A DNA stretch of 64,000 bases from contig JAADJJ010000001.1 in assembly GCA_010092695.1 (NCBI GenBank), positions 434,001-498,000 on the forward strand, written 5' to 3'. The notes under the pieces are model-generated. The model did no database searches and was not told where the DNA came from. It was given only the letters and a program-made list of their open reading frames with translations. This DNA is from Enterobacteriaceae bacterium 4M9. Lineage in GTDB: Bacteria > Pseudomonadota > Gammaproteobacteria > Enterobacterales > Enterobacteriaceae. Below, piece by piece: positions 35,977 to 44,727 of the stretch. The translations under genes and the position numbers were made by a program. How positions within the stretch are numbered: the stretch's first letter is position 1; the number at the start of each line of letters is the position of its first letter.

Positions 35977-36045
35977 ATGGCGACAATCGACGAGAGTCTA
36001 AAAACACTTAATTACTACGATGAATGGGGGCCATCAGGCATCTGA
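35977..36045 (+). CDS. Possible 22-residue peptide
   Basis: ATG 35977 has AAGGG seven bases upstream and opens a 22-codon frame (MATIDESLKTLNYYDEWGPS...). No family is recognised. The stop overlaps a 7-bp inverted repeat CTGAGAT/ATCTCAG (36042-36048, 36060-36066). It could be the stump of a lost gene or a small peptide. Confidence 0.3.
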   Translation: MATIDESLKTLNYYDEWGPSGI

Positions 36046-36086
36046 GATATTCTTTAAACATCTCAGGCGACAGTAATACTGCCTGG

Positions 36087-36347
36087 TTATTTTATTTCCA
36101 GCCACCAGCGAGTAATCCGTGTGGTGCTATGGTTTGTGATGATTCCGGCTCTTTCCAGGCTCATCAGCCAGCGTCTTGCAGAGTAGATAGATAAATCACA
36201 TTCATCTGCGACTTCACGCGTGGTTGTAAAATTTCCCTTTTTTATCATGTGCTTAATTATTTTTATTTTAATGTCCTGACCATTTCCTTTACTGTCTAGT
36301 TTGGGCATGACGCAATCAGTGATAATAGACATGGTTAAGTCTGACAT
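36087..36347 (-). CDS. PapI/FaeA-like fimbrial regulator
   Basis: An 86-residue winged-helix protein. KIKIIKHMIKKGNFTTTREVADECDLSIYSARRWLMSLERAGIITNHST...RWWLEIK matches the PapI/FaeA layout, including the conserved SIYxxR in the recognition helix and the terminal aromatic strand. GGGAG lies five bases before ATG 36347, which is preferred to the ATG four codons earlier. It faces the fimbrial operon tail to tail, so it probably regulates that operon. It shares the SIYxxRxxLxxLExxG pattern with the protein at 422-742. Confidence 0.72.
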   Translation of the reverse strand: MSDLTMSIITDCVMPKLDSKGNGQDIKIKIIKHMIKKGNFTTTREVADECDLSIYSARRWLMSLERAGIITNHSTTRITRWWLEIK

Positions 36348-36449
36348 AGTTACTCCCATTGTGCTTTCACATGTTCATACTCCTGATGTTGACAATAAGC
36401 CTCAGCACTTTGCCTCTCAATAATATGTCGTCGGATATAATATATATAG

Positions 36450-36489
36450 AATATTAATCTAAAAATATCATTATATTTAGATTAATATT
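36450..36489. repeat. 14-bp perfect inverted repeat upstream of the PapI-like gene
   Basis: AATATTAATCTAAA (36450-36463) and TTTAGATTAATATT (36476-36489) are exact reverse complements with a 12-bp spacer. The site is about 100 bp upstream of the PapI-like gene, in very AT-rich DNA, so an operator or a nucleoid-protein site is plausible. Confidence 0.6.
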
Positions 36490-36989
36490 TCGGTTTGTAA
36501 GTCTTGTCTTTTTTGGCGGTGCTTTTCCTTAGCATGACTTGTAAGTGACTGAGACTAAGAAAGATGTTTTTAAACGGGCTGTTTTTTAGGCGCCAGACAT
36601 GATGACGCAATGACGCATAGGTCCTGACGCTGTCGGTGTGATGAAACGCATTGCGTGGGCAAGCGTGTGCTGCTCAGGCTGGCCGCTGGCTTCTTTTGTT
36701 CGCCACAGAACGCAGGAAATATTTCGCTTCTGCTGACGAAGAATAGCCTGTGTTTTTCCTCTTCATTTTTATTCGCATGCTGTTCACGCAGAGCCTGAGC
36801 GCTATTTTGCCGTGTGCCAGTGCGTAAGTGCTCGAGTGATTAACGGGTCACCGGAAAATATGTACCCGCCCGATCGCGCAGCCCGTTTTGCTGCTGAATC
36901 GTAACGGGCTGATTCGGGATCAATATTTGTGTATGGCTTCGCGGTTATGGTGAAACTCTTCAGTTAAGGAAGCCAGAGGGATAAGGACC
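36490..36989. other. Non-coding gap between the fimbrial regulator and ysaA
   Basis: 500 bp with no convincing gene on either strand. Two GATC sites lie close together near 36872 and 36917. The backbone seems to resume towards 36900. Confidence 0.55.
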
Positions 36990-37490
36990 ATGAACCGCTT
37001 TATTCTCGCGGATGCTGCAAAGTGTATTGGCTGTCGCACCTGCGAGGTGGCCTGCGTAATGGCCCACCAGGATGCAGGCAGCAGCGCCGTTAGCGCACGC
37101 ACATTTACACCGCGTATTCGTATTATCAAAGGCAGCTACGTTTCTACCGCCGTTGCCTGTCGCCACTGCGAAGATGCGCCCTGCGTAGGCGTGTGTCCGA
37201 CCAGCGCGCTGGTGATGGAGCGTGATGCCGTGCAAATCCGCGAGGCGAACTGCATCGGCTGCAAAAGTTGCATGATGGCCTGCCCGTTTGGTGCCATTGA
37301 TATTGTGACGGCACACAGTGACGTTGCGGCAATGAAAGTGGTGAAGTGCGATTTGTGTCAGCAGCGCAGCGCCGGACCGGCCTGTGTGGCGGCCTGTCCG
37401 ACGGGGGCGCTGCGCTGCATGGATGACCGCACGTTGCGCCGCAGCGGTGTGGAGAAACGTCGTCGTGCGGCTTTTTGTGAATTTGCCTGA
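36990..37490 (+). CDS. ysaA: Ferredoxin-like 4Fe-4S protein YsaA
   Basis: A 166-residue electron-transfer protein related to the E. coli YsaA/HydN type. Four cysteine clusters are seen: CIGCRTCEVAC, CRHCEDAPCVGVC, CIGCKSCMMAC and CDLCQQRSAGPACVAAC, enough for four [4Fe-4S] centres. No signal peptide or membrane helix, so it is cytosolic. The basic tail (RRSGVEKRRRAAFCEFA) is longer than in E. coli. It converges with avtA, as in E. coli. Confidence 0.88.
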   Translation: MNRFILADAAKCIGCRTCEVACVMAHQDAGSSAVSARTFTPRIRIIKGSYVSTAVACRHCEDAPCVGVCPTSALVMERDAVQIREANCIGCKSCMMACPFGAIDIVTAHSDVAAMKVVKCDLCQQRSAGPACVAACPTGALRCMDDRTLRRSGVEKRRRAAFCEFA

Positions 37491-37523
37491 TTGCGCGCTG
37501 CGGCGTTTGTCGTGCCGGCCTGG

Positions 37524-38777
37524 TCAGGCTTCCTCGCGCCAGGCGCGCTCAATTTCCTCTGCCAGGATTTTCACTCCCGCTTCGATTTTTTCCGGCTCCG
37601 GCACATAGTTCATGCGCATACACTGCTGTGTATGCGGCCACGGCTTCTCAAGTCCTGGGAAGAAGTGATTGCCCGGTACCATCAACACGCCGCGCGCTTT
37701 CAGGCGCTGGTACAACAGTTCAGTCGACATCGGCAGGTCCTTAAACCATAGCCACAGGAAAATCGCGCCTTCCGGTTTGTGAATCAGGCAGCGTTCGGCG
37801 GGCAGGTAGCGGCGCAAAATGGCGATGGTTTCCTGTACGCGCTGCTGATAGAAGGGCTTAATCACCGTTTCTGACAGGCGCAGCATGTCTTTGCGCTTAA
37901 TCATCTCGCAGGCGATAGCCGGACCAATGCCGCCGGGTGCCAGGCTCACAATGCCGTTCATATTGCTGATAGCGGAGATGATTTTCTCATTGGCGATAAT
38001 AATGCCGCAGCGGCTGCCCGGCAGGCCCAGCTTCGACAGGCTCATGCACAAAATAATGTTCGGGTTCCACAGCGCGCAGGCCTCGCTGAAGATAATGCCC
38101 GGAAACGGCAGGCCGTAGGCGTTATCAATAACCAGCGGAATGCCGTGCTGGTTGGCAAGCCCGTCGAGCTTGCGCAGCTCGTCGTCGGTAATGACGTTAC
38201 CGGTTGGGTTAGTCGGACGAGAAACACAGATCATGCCGGTATCTTCGCCGATATGCAGGTGTTCAAAGTCCACATGGTACTTAAACTGCCCGTCTGGCAG
38301 CAGTTCAATATTCGGACGCGTGGAAACGAACAGATCGTCTTCCAGCCCTGCATCGGCATAGCCAATGTACTCCGGTGCCAGTGGGAACAGCACTTTCTTG
38401 CTGCTGCCGTCGGCCATGCGCCCTGCGAAAAGATTAAACAGGTAGAAAAACGCGCTCTGGCTGCCATTTGTCAGTGCAATATTCTGAGGTCCAATATCCC
38501 AGCCCTGCGTCTCACGTAGCATGTCCGCCAGCGCAATCAGAAAATCATTTTTTCCTTGCGGACCATCGTAGTTACACAGCGCGTCGGTCACTTTACCGTT
38601 GGCGAGCATCTCGGCCAGCAGTCCCTGGAAATAATCTTCCATCGCCGGAATTTTGGCCGGATTGCCGCCGCCGAGCATGATGGCGCCGGGGGTACGCAGG
38701 CCGTCGTTGAGATCTTCCATCAGGCGCGTAATGCCTGAATGGCGGGTAAATTTGTCGCCGAAAAGTGAAAACGTCAT
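37524..38777 (-). CDS. avtA: Valine-pyruvate aminotransferase
   Basis: A 417-residue PLP enzyme (transaminase C) that interconverts valine + pyruvate and 2-oxoisovalerate + alanine. It has the E. coli length and start (MTFSLFGDKFTRHSGITRLM). The PLP lysine is in SLSKLGLPGSRCG; VSRPTNPTGNVITDDEL and DNAYGLPFPGI are cofactor-binding blocks. Confidence 0.96.
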   Translation of the reverse strand: MTFSLFGDKFTRHSGITRLMEDLNDGLRTPGAIMLGGGNPAKIPAMEDYFQGLLAEMLANGKVTDALCNYDGPQGKNDFLIALADMLRETQGWDIGPQNIALTNGSQSAFFYLFNLFAGRMADGSSKKVLFPLAPEYIGYADAGLEDDLFVSTRPNIELLPDGQFKYHVDFEHLHIGEDTGMICVSRPTNPTGNVITDDELRKLDGLANQHGIPLVIDNAYGLPFPGIIFSEACALWNPNIILCMSLSKLGLPGSRCGIIIANEKIISAISNMNGIVSLAPGGIGPAIACEMIKRKDMLRLSETVIKPFYQQRVQETIAILRRYLPAERCLIHKPEGAIFLWLWFKDLPMSTELLYQRLKARGVLMVPGNHFFPGLEKPWPHTQQCMRMNYVPEPEKIEAGVKILAEEIERAWREEA

Positions 38778-38965
38778 AGCGGTAAATCTGTCGGTGAGTG
38801 GTTATAAGAGGCTCACCATAACGCCAGAGCCTGCGCGGTGCAAACCGGCGCGCGCTCGCGATTTCGTGTGGTTGTCTGGCCTGACAGGCAGTATGGTAGT
38901 ATTTTATGCTGTTATGAGGCGCATCCGGGGTCGGGCGACATCATGGCGCTGTGCGTGCGACAGCA

Positions 38966-38989
38966 AAGCGGCTCCCCGGCGGGGAGCCG
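38966..38989 (-). terminator. Probable malS terminator
   Basis: Perfect 9-bp stem CGGCTCCCC / GGGGAGCCG around a 3-nt loop, 6 bp after the malS stop. On the minus strand only a short T run (CTTTG) follows, so termination may be partial. Confidence 0.6.
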
Positions 38990-38995
38990 TGAGGA

Positions 38996-41023
38996 TCACC
39001 GCGCCGTGGCCTGTACCACGATAACCTTGTCTTCACCCTGATGGCGGCTAAAGCCGTAGCCCTGAGGGACTTTGAGCGGCAGATGCTGGCCTGCGCCAAT
39101 TGCCGGATGGCGGGCGCGAAACTGTGCCAGCTTGCGCCAGTGCGCGAGCGTGCTGGCCTGAGCCGTGTTGGTATCGGCCCAGTTCATGTCTGAGCGTGTG
39201 CCCTGCAACGGGTCGGAGCCTGTCGGCCCAAAAGGACGCAGGGTTTCATCACCGTAGAAGAGTTGCACTGCACCTGGGGCCAGCAGCAGCAGTTCAGCTG
39301 CGCGTGCGCCACCTTCGCGGAAAAGCCGCGTGTCGTGCGACGATAAATAGCTCAGTACATTAAAATGCCGCAATTTATCGGCCATTTGCTGCCAGTTAGC
39401 GTCCATTTTCGCGATGCAATTCACCGCGTCTGCCGCTTGCTGCTGGTAGTCAAAGTTGAGCATGGCATCAAAGCCGCTGTCGTAATAGTCACTGCGCATC
39501 ACGCCGTGGCCCCAGGCTTCTCCGGTCATCCAGAACGGCGCATCATCGACTGCCTTGTCGGGATTGGCCTGTTTCCAGGCCGCCAGCGCTGCGCTGGCCT
39601 CGTTTTTGAGTGCCAGCCAGCTGGCCTTTTCCACGTGTTTTGCGGTATCTACCCGAAAACCGTCAATGCCAAAGTCGCGCACCCAGCGAGTGAGCCAGTG
39701 GACGATATAGTCACGCGGTGTAAACCCGTCTATCGCCTGTGCTGCGGTATCGGGTTTGTTGCGCAGGAAATGCGGCAAACCAGACGGCTGCGTTGACTCG
39801 GTTTTTACATCCGGTAAAAACGCCAGCGACATCGTCAGGTCGTCAAAACCGGGGTTGTCATAATCACCGATATCGGTACGGATCCACGCTTTGCCCCACC
39901 AGTTGTCCCACGCCGGTTTGTCGCCAAAGTTGATGTAGTCGTTAAAGCTGTGCCAGCTCTGGCCAGGACCTGGCCGCCAGTCGGTCCAGCGTGTACCGAG
40001 GGTTTTTTCACGCGCTTCACCCTCAAGCCACAACGCGCCGAAGTGGAATTCCTGCATGTCGGCAAGCGTTGCATAGCCAACGTGGTTCATCACCACATCA
40101 AACAGCACGCGAATACCGCGCCGGTGCGCTTCATCAACCAGCTTGCGCAGGTCTTCTTCGCTGCCCATGTTGGCATCCAGTTTCGTCCAGTCGAGCGGGT
40201 AATAGCCGTGATAAGCGTAGTGCGGGAAGTCGCCTTTTTCGCCGCCACCGACCCAGCCGTGAATCTGCTCCAGCGGCGAGCTAATCCACAGCGCGTTGAC
40301 GCCAAGCTGTTGCAGATAGTCGAGCTTTTGCGTCAGGCCCGCGAGGTCGCCACCGTGAAAGGTGCCAATTTCCTCCCCGCCGTCCGGTTGGCGACCATAG
40401 CTACGGTCATTGTCCGGGTTACCGTTGGCAAAACGGTCGGTCAGCACAAAATAGACGGTGGCATTTTGCCAGGAGAAGGGCGCGGGAGCGTCGGTCTTAG
40501 CCTGCTCCAGTAACAGCAGGCCGTGGCTCTCTGGCGCAGGCAGCAGCGTTACGCTGCCATCTTTGACCTGGGCCGTCTGGCCGCTGTAGAAATCGCGCAC
40601 GCGGCTGCCGTCGCTAAAGCTCTGTCTGACGTTAACGGTGAGCGGTTTGCCGTCCCATTTTACGCACTGTGCAACAGCGGCGGCTGGCGCGTCCTGCGCG
40701 CTTTGCACCGACAGGCGCAGCGTTGGCGTACCTGAGCGGGTATCAAGCGCAATGTGATAAACACCGTCCCGAAAAACCCGCCAGCCCGGCGCTTCGCCTT
40801 TGCAGGGCGCGAGCGACAGCATCTGGTTGAGTTTTATGGCTTCTGCGGGTTGCCAGCACTGTTGGTCAAAATTGAGTGTCAAAGGAAGCGTACCCTTCGC
40901 GAGCTTTGCATCCGTGGTGAAAACGCCGGGGCTTTGTTCGTTCAGCGGTGGGAGAGTGGGCACAGACCACTGTGCCAGCGCAAGACCTGGGAACAACAGG
41001 AGTGAGAGGGCCAGAGGTTTCAT
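38996..41023 (-). CDS. malS: Periplasmic alpha-amylase MalS
   Basis: A 675-residue glycoside hydrolase family 13 enzyme that cleaves longer maltodextrins in the periplasm for the maltose system. Signal peptide MKPLALSLLLFPGLALA. Catalytic blocks are DGFRVDTAKHVE (nucleophile Asp), TGEAWGHGV (acid Glu) and LSSHDTRLF (second Asp). ATG 41023 follows GAGG nine bases upstream and begins the signal peptide, matching E. coli length. In the 314-bp upstream gap a GGATGAG core near 41077-41088 could be a MalT half-box, weakly supported. Confidence 0.95.
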   Translation of the reverse strand: MKPLALSLLLFPGLALAQWSVPTLPPLNEQSPGVFTTDAKLAKGTLPLTLNFDQQCWQPAEAIKLNQMLSLAPCKGEAPGWRVFRDGVYHIALDTRSGTPTLRLSVQSAQDAPAAAVAQCVKWDGKPLTVNVRQSFSDGSRVRDFYSGQTAQVKDGSVTLLPAPESHGLLLLEQAKTDAPAPFSWQNATVYFVLTDRFANGNPDNDRSYGRQPDGGEEIGTFHGGDLAGLTQKLDYLQQLGVNALWISSPLEQIHGWVGGGEKGDFPHYAYHGYYPLDWTKLDANMGSEEDLRKLVDEAHRRGIRVLFDVVMNHVGYATLADMQEFHFGALWLEGEAREKTLGTRWTDWRPGPGQSWHSFNDYINFGDKPAWDNWWGKAWIRTDIGDYDNPGFDDLTMSLAFLPDVKTESTQPSGLPHFLRNKPDTAAQAIDGFTPRDYIVHWLTRWVRDFGIDGFRVDTAKHVEKASWLALKNEASAALAAWKQANPDKAVDDAPFWMTGEAWGHGVMRSDYYDSGFDAMLNFDYQQQAADAVNCIAKMDANWQQMADKLRHFNVLSYLSSHDTRLFREGGARAAELLLLAPGAVQLFYGDETLRPFGPTGSDPLQGTRSDMNWADTNTAQASTLAHWRKLAQFRARHPAIGAGQHLPLKVPQGYGFSRHQGEDKVIVVQATAR

Positions 41024-41337
41024 GCTTTTCTTCCTCGAGTGTTTTTTTAAGAGTCTGGCATGCGCAGCACATAAAATGCTCATCCTGGAGCGTTGAAAAA
41101 GGGGCGCAGAGTTAAGGCTGAGGGAGCAATCGCATTTTCATAGGGTTTATTCGGCTAACTTACTAATTAATTAGTGTTTTAGCCTGATTCATGTCTCATG
41201 GGCGCGATAAGATTTCGGAATTGGTCTATTCATTTACTGTGCAAAGTGGGTATTTTTGATACTATCTGTGCACCATGAGTTATTTTATGGTGATATTTGT
41301 GGCTGCTGTTTAGCACCGCATCCAACCAGGAGAGATA

Positions 41338-42165
41338 ATGATATCAACATGCTACCGATTGTTCGGGGCTGTGGTACTCATGTCGCTTACGCTGGGTTTC
41401 TCAGGAGAGGTTCTGGCAACGAAGCACGCGACAGAAAAAACGAGTCTTACATCCCAGGCAACACGCAGTAACGGCAAAATGTTGGCCAGCAGTAAAAAAG
41501 AGTATTCTCGCAATAGTGTAAGCAGTTCACTTCCTGACTTGCGACAATACCCTTCCGGAACGAAAAGGAAAAAAGCATTTCTCCGGACTGTTATGCCCTA
41601 CATTTCTAAGCAGAATGCCGCTATCACGGCCGATCGCAACTGGCTGATTTCAAAGCAGTACGATGGTCGTTGGGCGCCTTCTGAACAACAGCGTCTGAAA
41701 ACGTTGGCCTCACGCTATAAAGTTTCCTGGAATGGCAACACCCGCCAGATCCCGTGGAACGCCCTGCTGGAGCGCGTGGATATTATCCCGAACAGCATGG
41801 TAGCGACCATGGCAGCGGCAGAAAGCGGCTGGGGTACGTCAAAGCTGGCGCGCACCAATACCAACCTGTTTGGTATGAAATGTTCGCGCAGCAGCTGTAA
41901 CAGCGAACCTGGCAAGGTGAAAGGCTATCTGCATTTCACCTCGGTCAATGAGTCGGTGAATGCTTACGTGAATAACCTGAACACCCATCCGGCGTACAAG
42001 TCATTCCGTAGCTCCCGCGCGCAACTGCGCAAGGCTGACCAGGAGCTGACGGCGAGCAACATGATTCACAAGCTGAAGGGTTACTCGACCAAAGGGACGA
42101 GCTACAACAATTTCCTGCTGACCATGTATCAGGGCAATAAGCATCTGATGACCGCCGTGAACTGA
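41338..42165 (+). CDS. bax: Bax, glucosaminidase-fold cell-wall enzyme
   Basis: A 275-residue exported protein with a signal peptide ending near VLATKHA and a basic low-complexity linker. The C-terminal domain is FlgJ/LytG-like: RKKAFLRTVMPYISKQNAAI, then MVATMAAAESGWGTSKLARTNTNLFGMKC with the probable catalytic Glu in AAAESGWG. A role in peptidoglycan glycan-strand cleavage is expected. AGGAG lies five bases before the ATG. It is divergent from malS, as in E. coli. Confidence 0.92.
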   Translation: MISTCYRLFGAVVLMSLTLGFSGEVLATKHATEKTSLTSQATRSNGKMLASSKKEYSRNSVSSSLPDLRQYPSGTKRKKAFLRTVMPYISKQNAAITADRNWLISKQYDGRWAPSEQQRLKTLASRYKVSWNGNTRQIPWNALLERVDIIPNSMVATMAAAESGWGTSKLARTNTNLFGMKCSRSSCNSEPGKVKGYLHFTSVNESVNAYVNNLNTHPAYKSFRSSRAQLRKADQELTASNMIHKLKGYSTKGTSYNNFLLTMYQGNKHLMTAVN

Positions 42166-42184
42166 TTAGCTTATAAGTAATAAG

Positions 42185-42219
42185 AATGCCGGGCAGCCCA
42201 CGCTGACCGGCATTTTTTT
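42185..42219 (+). terminator. bax terminator
   Basis: Stem AATGCCGG / CCGGCATT around a 14-nt loop, followed by a run of T. Confidence 0.88.
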
Positions 42220-42267
42220 ATGTGGCATTTGTGCAATTCACTTGCCCAGCTGGGCTAACGCCTGGGC

Positions 42268-43452
42268 TCAGGCGCGCGAACTCGTTGCTGTGCTACTGTC
42301 TCGATACTCCCGTGGTGTGCTGTCATAGCTTTTTTTAAATACCGAATAAAAATATTGCAGCGATGGGTAACCGCACATTTGTGAAATTTCGTTAATGGGC
42401 AGCGTGGTTGAGACCAGCAGACTGCGTGCTTTTTCCAGTTTTTGAGCATGAATCGCGGCATGAATGGTTTCGCCCGATTCTTCCTTAAAGCGTTTTTCAA
42501 GATTGGAGCGGGAGATGCCCACGGCGTCCAGCACCTGCTCAACCTTGATGCCCTTGCAGGCATGATTGCGGATAAAGTGCATGGCCTGGATAACCGCCGG
42601 ATCGCGCAGCGAGCGGTAGTCTGTTGAACGGCGCGCCACGACACTTACCGGTGGGACCAGGATACGCTGCAACGCCAGAGGCTGACCGGCCAGCAACTGG
42701 TGCAATAGCCGTGCCGCCTGGTAGCCCATCTGGCGTGCGCCTTGTGCCACTGAAGAGAGCGCCACGCGCGACAGATAGCGGCTCATTTCTTCGTTATCGA
42801 TGCCTATCACACACAGTTTTTCCGGCACCGGGATATGCAAATGCTCGCACGCCTGGAGCAGGTGGCGGGCGCGTGCGTCGGTCACGGCAATAATGCCCGT
42901 CTGTGGCGGCAGCGTTTGCAGCCAGTCGGCCAGACGGTTCTGGGCGTGTTGCCAGTGCTCGGGTGCGGTTTCCAGACCCTGATACACCACGCCCTTGTAC
43001 TGCTCTTTGGCAACCAACTGGCGAAAAGCGTATTCGCGTTCTGCCGCCCAGCGCTTGCCGCTGGAGGCGGGCAAGCCGTAGAACGCAAAACGATGCAGCC
43101 CCTTTTCCTTAAGGTGCAGGAACGCACTTTGCACCAGTGCGAAATTATCGGTAGCGATGTAATGCACCGGTGGATAGTGCGCCAGGTCGTGATAGGAGCC
43201 GCCCACGGCCACCAGCGGCACGTCGGTGCCTGCCAGCAGCGCTTCAATTTCCGGGTCGTCAAAATCTGCGATAACGCCGTCGCCCAGCCACTTTTTGATG
43301 TTGTCGATGCGGGCGCGAAAATCCTCCTCCATGAAGATGTCCCATTCAGACTGTGAGGCCTGCAAATATTCGCCAACGCCTTCGACCAACTGACGGTCGT
43401 AGGCTTTGTTGGCGTTGAATAACAGGGTGATGCGATGACGTTTCTCAAACAT
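42268..43452 (-). CDS. xylR: Xylose operon activator XylR
   Basis: A 394-residue AraC/XylS-type activator. The first 270 residues form a periplasmic-binding-protein-like xylose sensor (RITLLFNANKAYDRQLVEGVGEYL). The C-terminal 100 residues hold two helix-turn-helix motifs (IKVEQVLDAVGISRSNLEKRFKEESG; LPINEISQMCGYPSLQYFYSVFKKSY). With xylose it activates xylAB and xylFGH. It lies downstream of xylH with a 93-bp gap, as in E. coli. Confidence 0.95.
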   Translation of the reverse strand: MFEKRHRITLLFNANKAYDRQLVEGVGEYLQASQSEWDIFMEEDFRARIDNIKKWLGDGVIADFDDPEIEALLAGTDVPLVAVGGSYHDLAHYPPVHYIATDNFALVQSAFLHLKEKGLHRFAFYGLPASSGKRWAAEREYAFRQLVAKEQYKGVVYQGLETAPEHWQHAQNRLADWLQTLPPQTGIIAVTDARARHLLQACEHLHIPVPEKLCVIGIDNEEMSRYLSRVALSSVAQGARQMGYQAARLLHQLLAGQPLALQRILVPPVSVVARRSTDYRSLRDPAVIQAMHFIRNHACKGIKVEQVLDAVGISRSNLEKRFKEESGETIHAAIHAQKLEKARSLLVSTTLPINEISQMCGYPSLQYFYSVFKKSYDSTPREYRDSSTATSSRA

Positions 43453-43545
43453 ATGTGTTGTGTACCTGCAGATGAGTGAGAGAGTTCAATAGCACAACCT
43501 GGCGACATCCGTGGCACCACGCCAGCACGTTGCTGCCGCCATCGC

Positions 43546-44727
43546 TCAGACGCGCCTGCGCGTGGCAGAGTCCATCCACACGGCGAGCAGCAAAATTGCC
43601 CCCTTTACGATGTACTGCCAGAACGTGGGAACGTCCATCATGCTCATGCCGTTATCCAGCGAGGCCATAATAAACGCGCCCATCACCGCGCCCGCCACGC
43701 TGCCGATGCCGCCTGCGAGGCTGGTGCCGCCAATCACGCAGGCGGCGATAGCATCCAGCTCGGCAATATTCCCGGCAGACGGTGAACCCGCGCCAAGGCG
43801 AGAGCTGAGAATCAGCCCGGCGATGGCCACCATTAGCCCGTTGAGTGCGAACACCGCGAGTTTGGTGCGCTCCACGTTAATGCCGGACAGCCTGGCGGCC
43901 TCGATATTACCGCCGATGGCGTAAATGCGCCGACCAAACGCGGTGCGTGTTGCCATAAACATGCCGCCGAGCAGCAGCAACGCCAGCACCAGCACCGGCG
44001 TCGGTACGCCGCGATAGTCATTTAGCAGCCAGATGGCGCCCAGCAAGAGTATGGCGATAACAGTCTGCTTGCCCACAGCGCCGCTGGCAGCCGGTGTGTC
44101 CAGGCCCAAAGTCTGGCGACGGGCACGCCCACGCCATTGCCAGGCGACGAACGCCATCAGCCCGAGCACGCCGAGGGTAAACCCCAGGCCGTTTGGCAGG
44201 TAACTCTGGCCGATTTGCGACATGGCGGCCGTGGTGGGGGCCACGGTGGTGCCGTTGGTGATACCTACCAGCACGCCGCGAAATGCCAGCATCCCAGCGA
44301 GCGTGACGATAAATGACGGTACTTTACGGTACGCCACCCACCACCCGTTCCACGCGCCGAGCAGTAAACCAAGCGCCAGCGTCACCACCACGGTGAGCGG
44401 CAATGGCCAACCGAGCCAGACGTCAAATATCGCTGCCGCGCCGCCTAAAAGCCCCATCATAGAGCCAACCGAGAGGTCAATTTCGGCAGAAATAATCACA
44501 AAGACCATGCCGACAGCGAGGATGCCGGTAATGGCCGTCTGGCGCAGCAGGTTGGAGATATTGCGCGCGCTCAGGTAAGCGCCATCGGTCATAAACGTAA
44601 AAAACAGCATGATGGCGATGACTGCCAGAATCATCACAAACACCTGCGGCTTGAGGTTTTTCAGCCAGCCGCCGGATGCAGGCAAAGCCGGAGTAAGGTT
44701 GAGTTCAGACGGGTTGCTTTTCGACAT
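43546..44727 (-). CDS. xylH: Xylose ABC transporter permease XylH
   Basis: A 393-residue inner-membrane permease (E. coli length) with about ten hydrophobic segments, including IISAEIDLSVGSMMGLLGG and VIGGTSLAGGIGSVAGAVMG, typical of the AraH/RbsC family. ATG 44727 follows GGAG by 8 bases; a GTG three codons earlier is less likely. It overlaps the end of xylG by 23 bp. Confidence 0.96.
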   Translation of the reverse strand: MSKSNPSELNLTPALPASGGWLKNLKPQVFVMILAVIAIMLFFTFMTDGAYLSARNISNLLRQTAITGILAVGMVFVIISAEIDLSVGSMMGLLGGAAAIFDVWLGWPLPLTVVVTLALGLLLGAWNGWWVAYRKVPSFIVTLAGMLAFRGVLVGITNGTTVAPTTAAMSQIGQSYLPNGLGFTLGVLGLMAFVAWQWRGRARRQTLGLDTPAASGAVGKQTVIAILLLGAIWLLNDYRGVPTPVLVLALLLLGGMFMATRTAFGRRIYAIGGNIEAARLSGINVERTKLAVFALNGLMVAIAGLILSSRLGAGSPSAGNIAELDAIAACVIGGTSLAGGIGSVAGAVMGAFIMASLDNGMSMMDVPTFWQYIVKGAILLLAVWMDSATRRRV

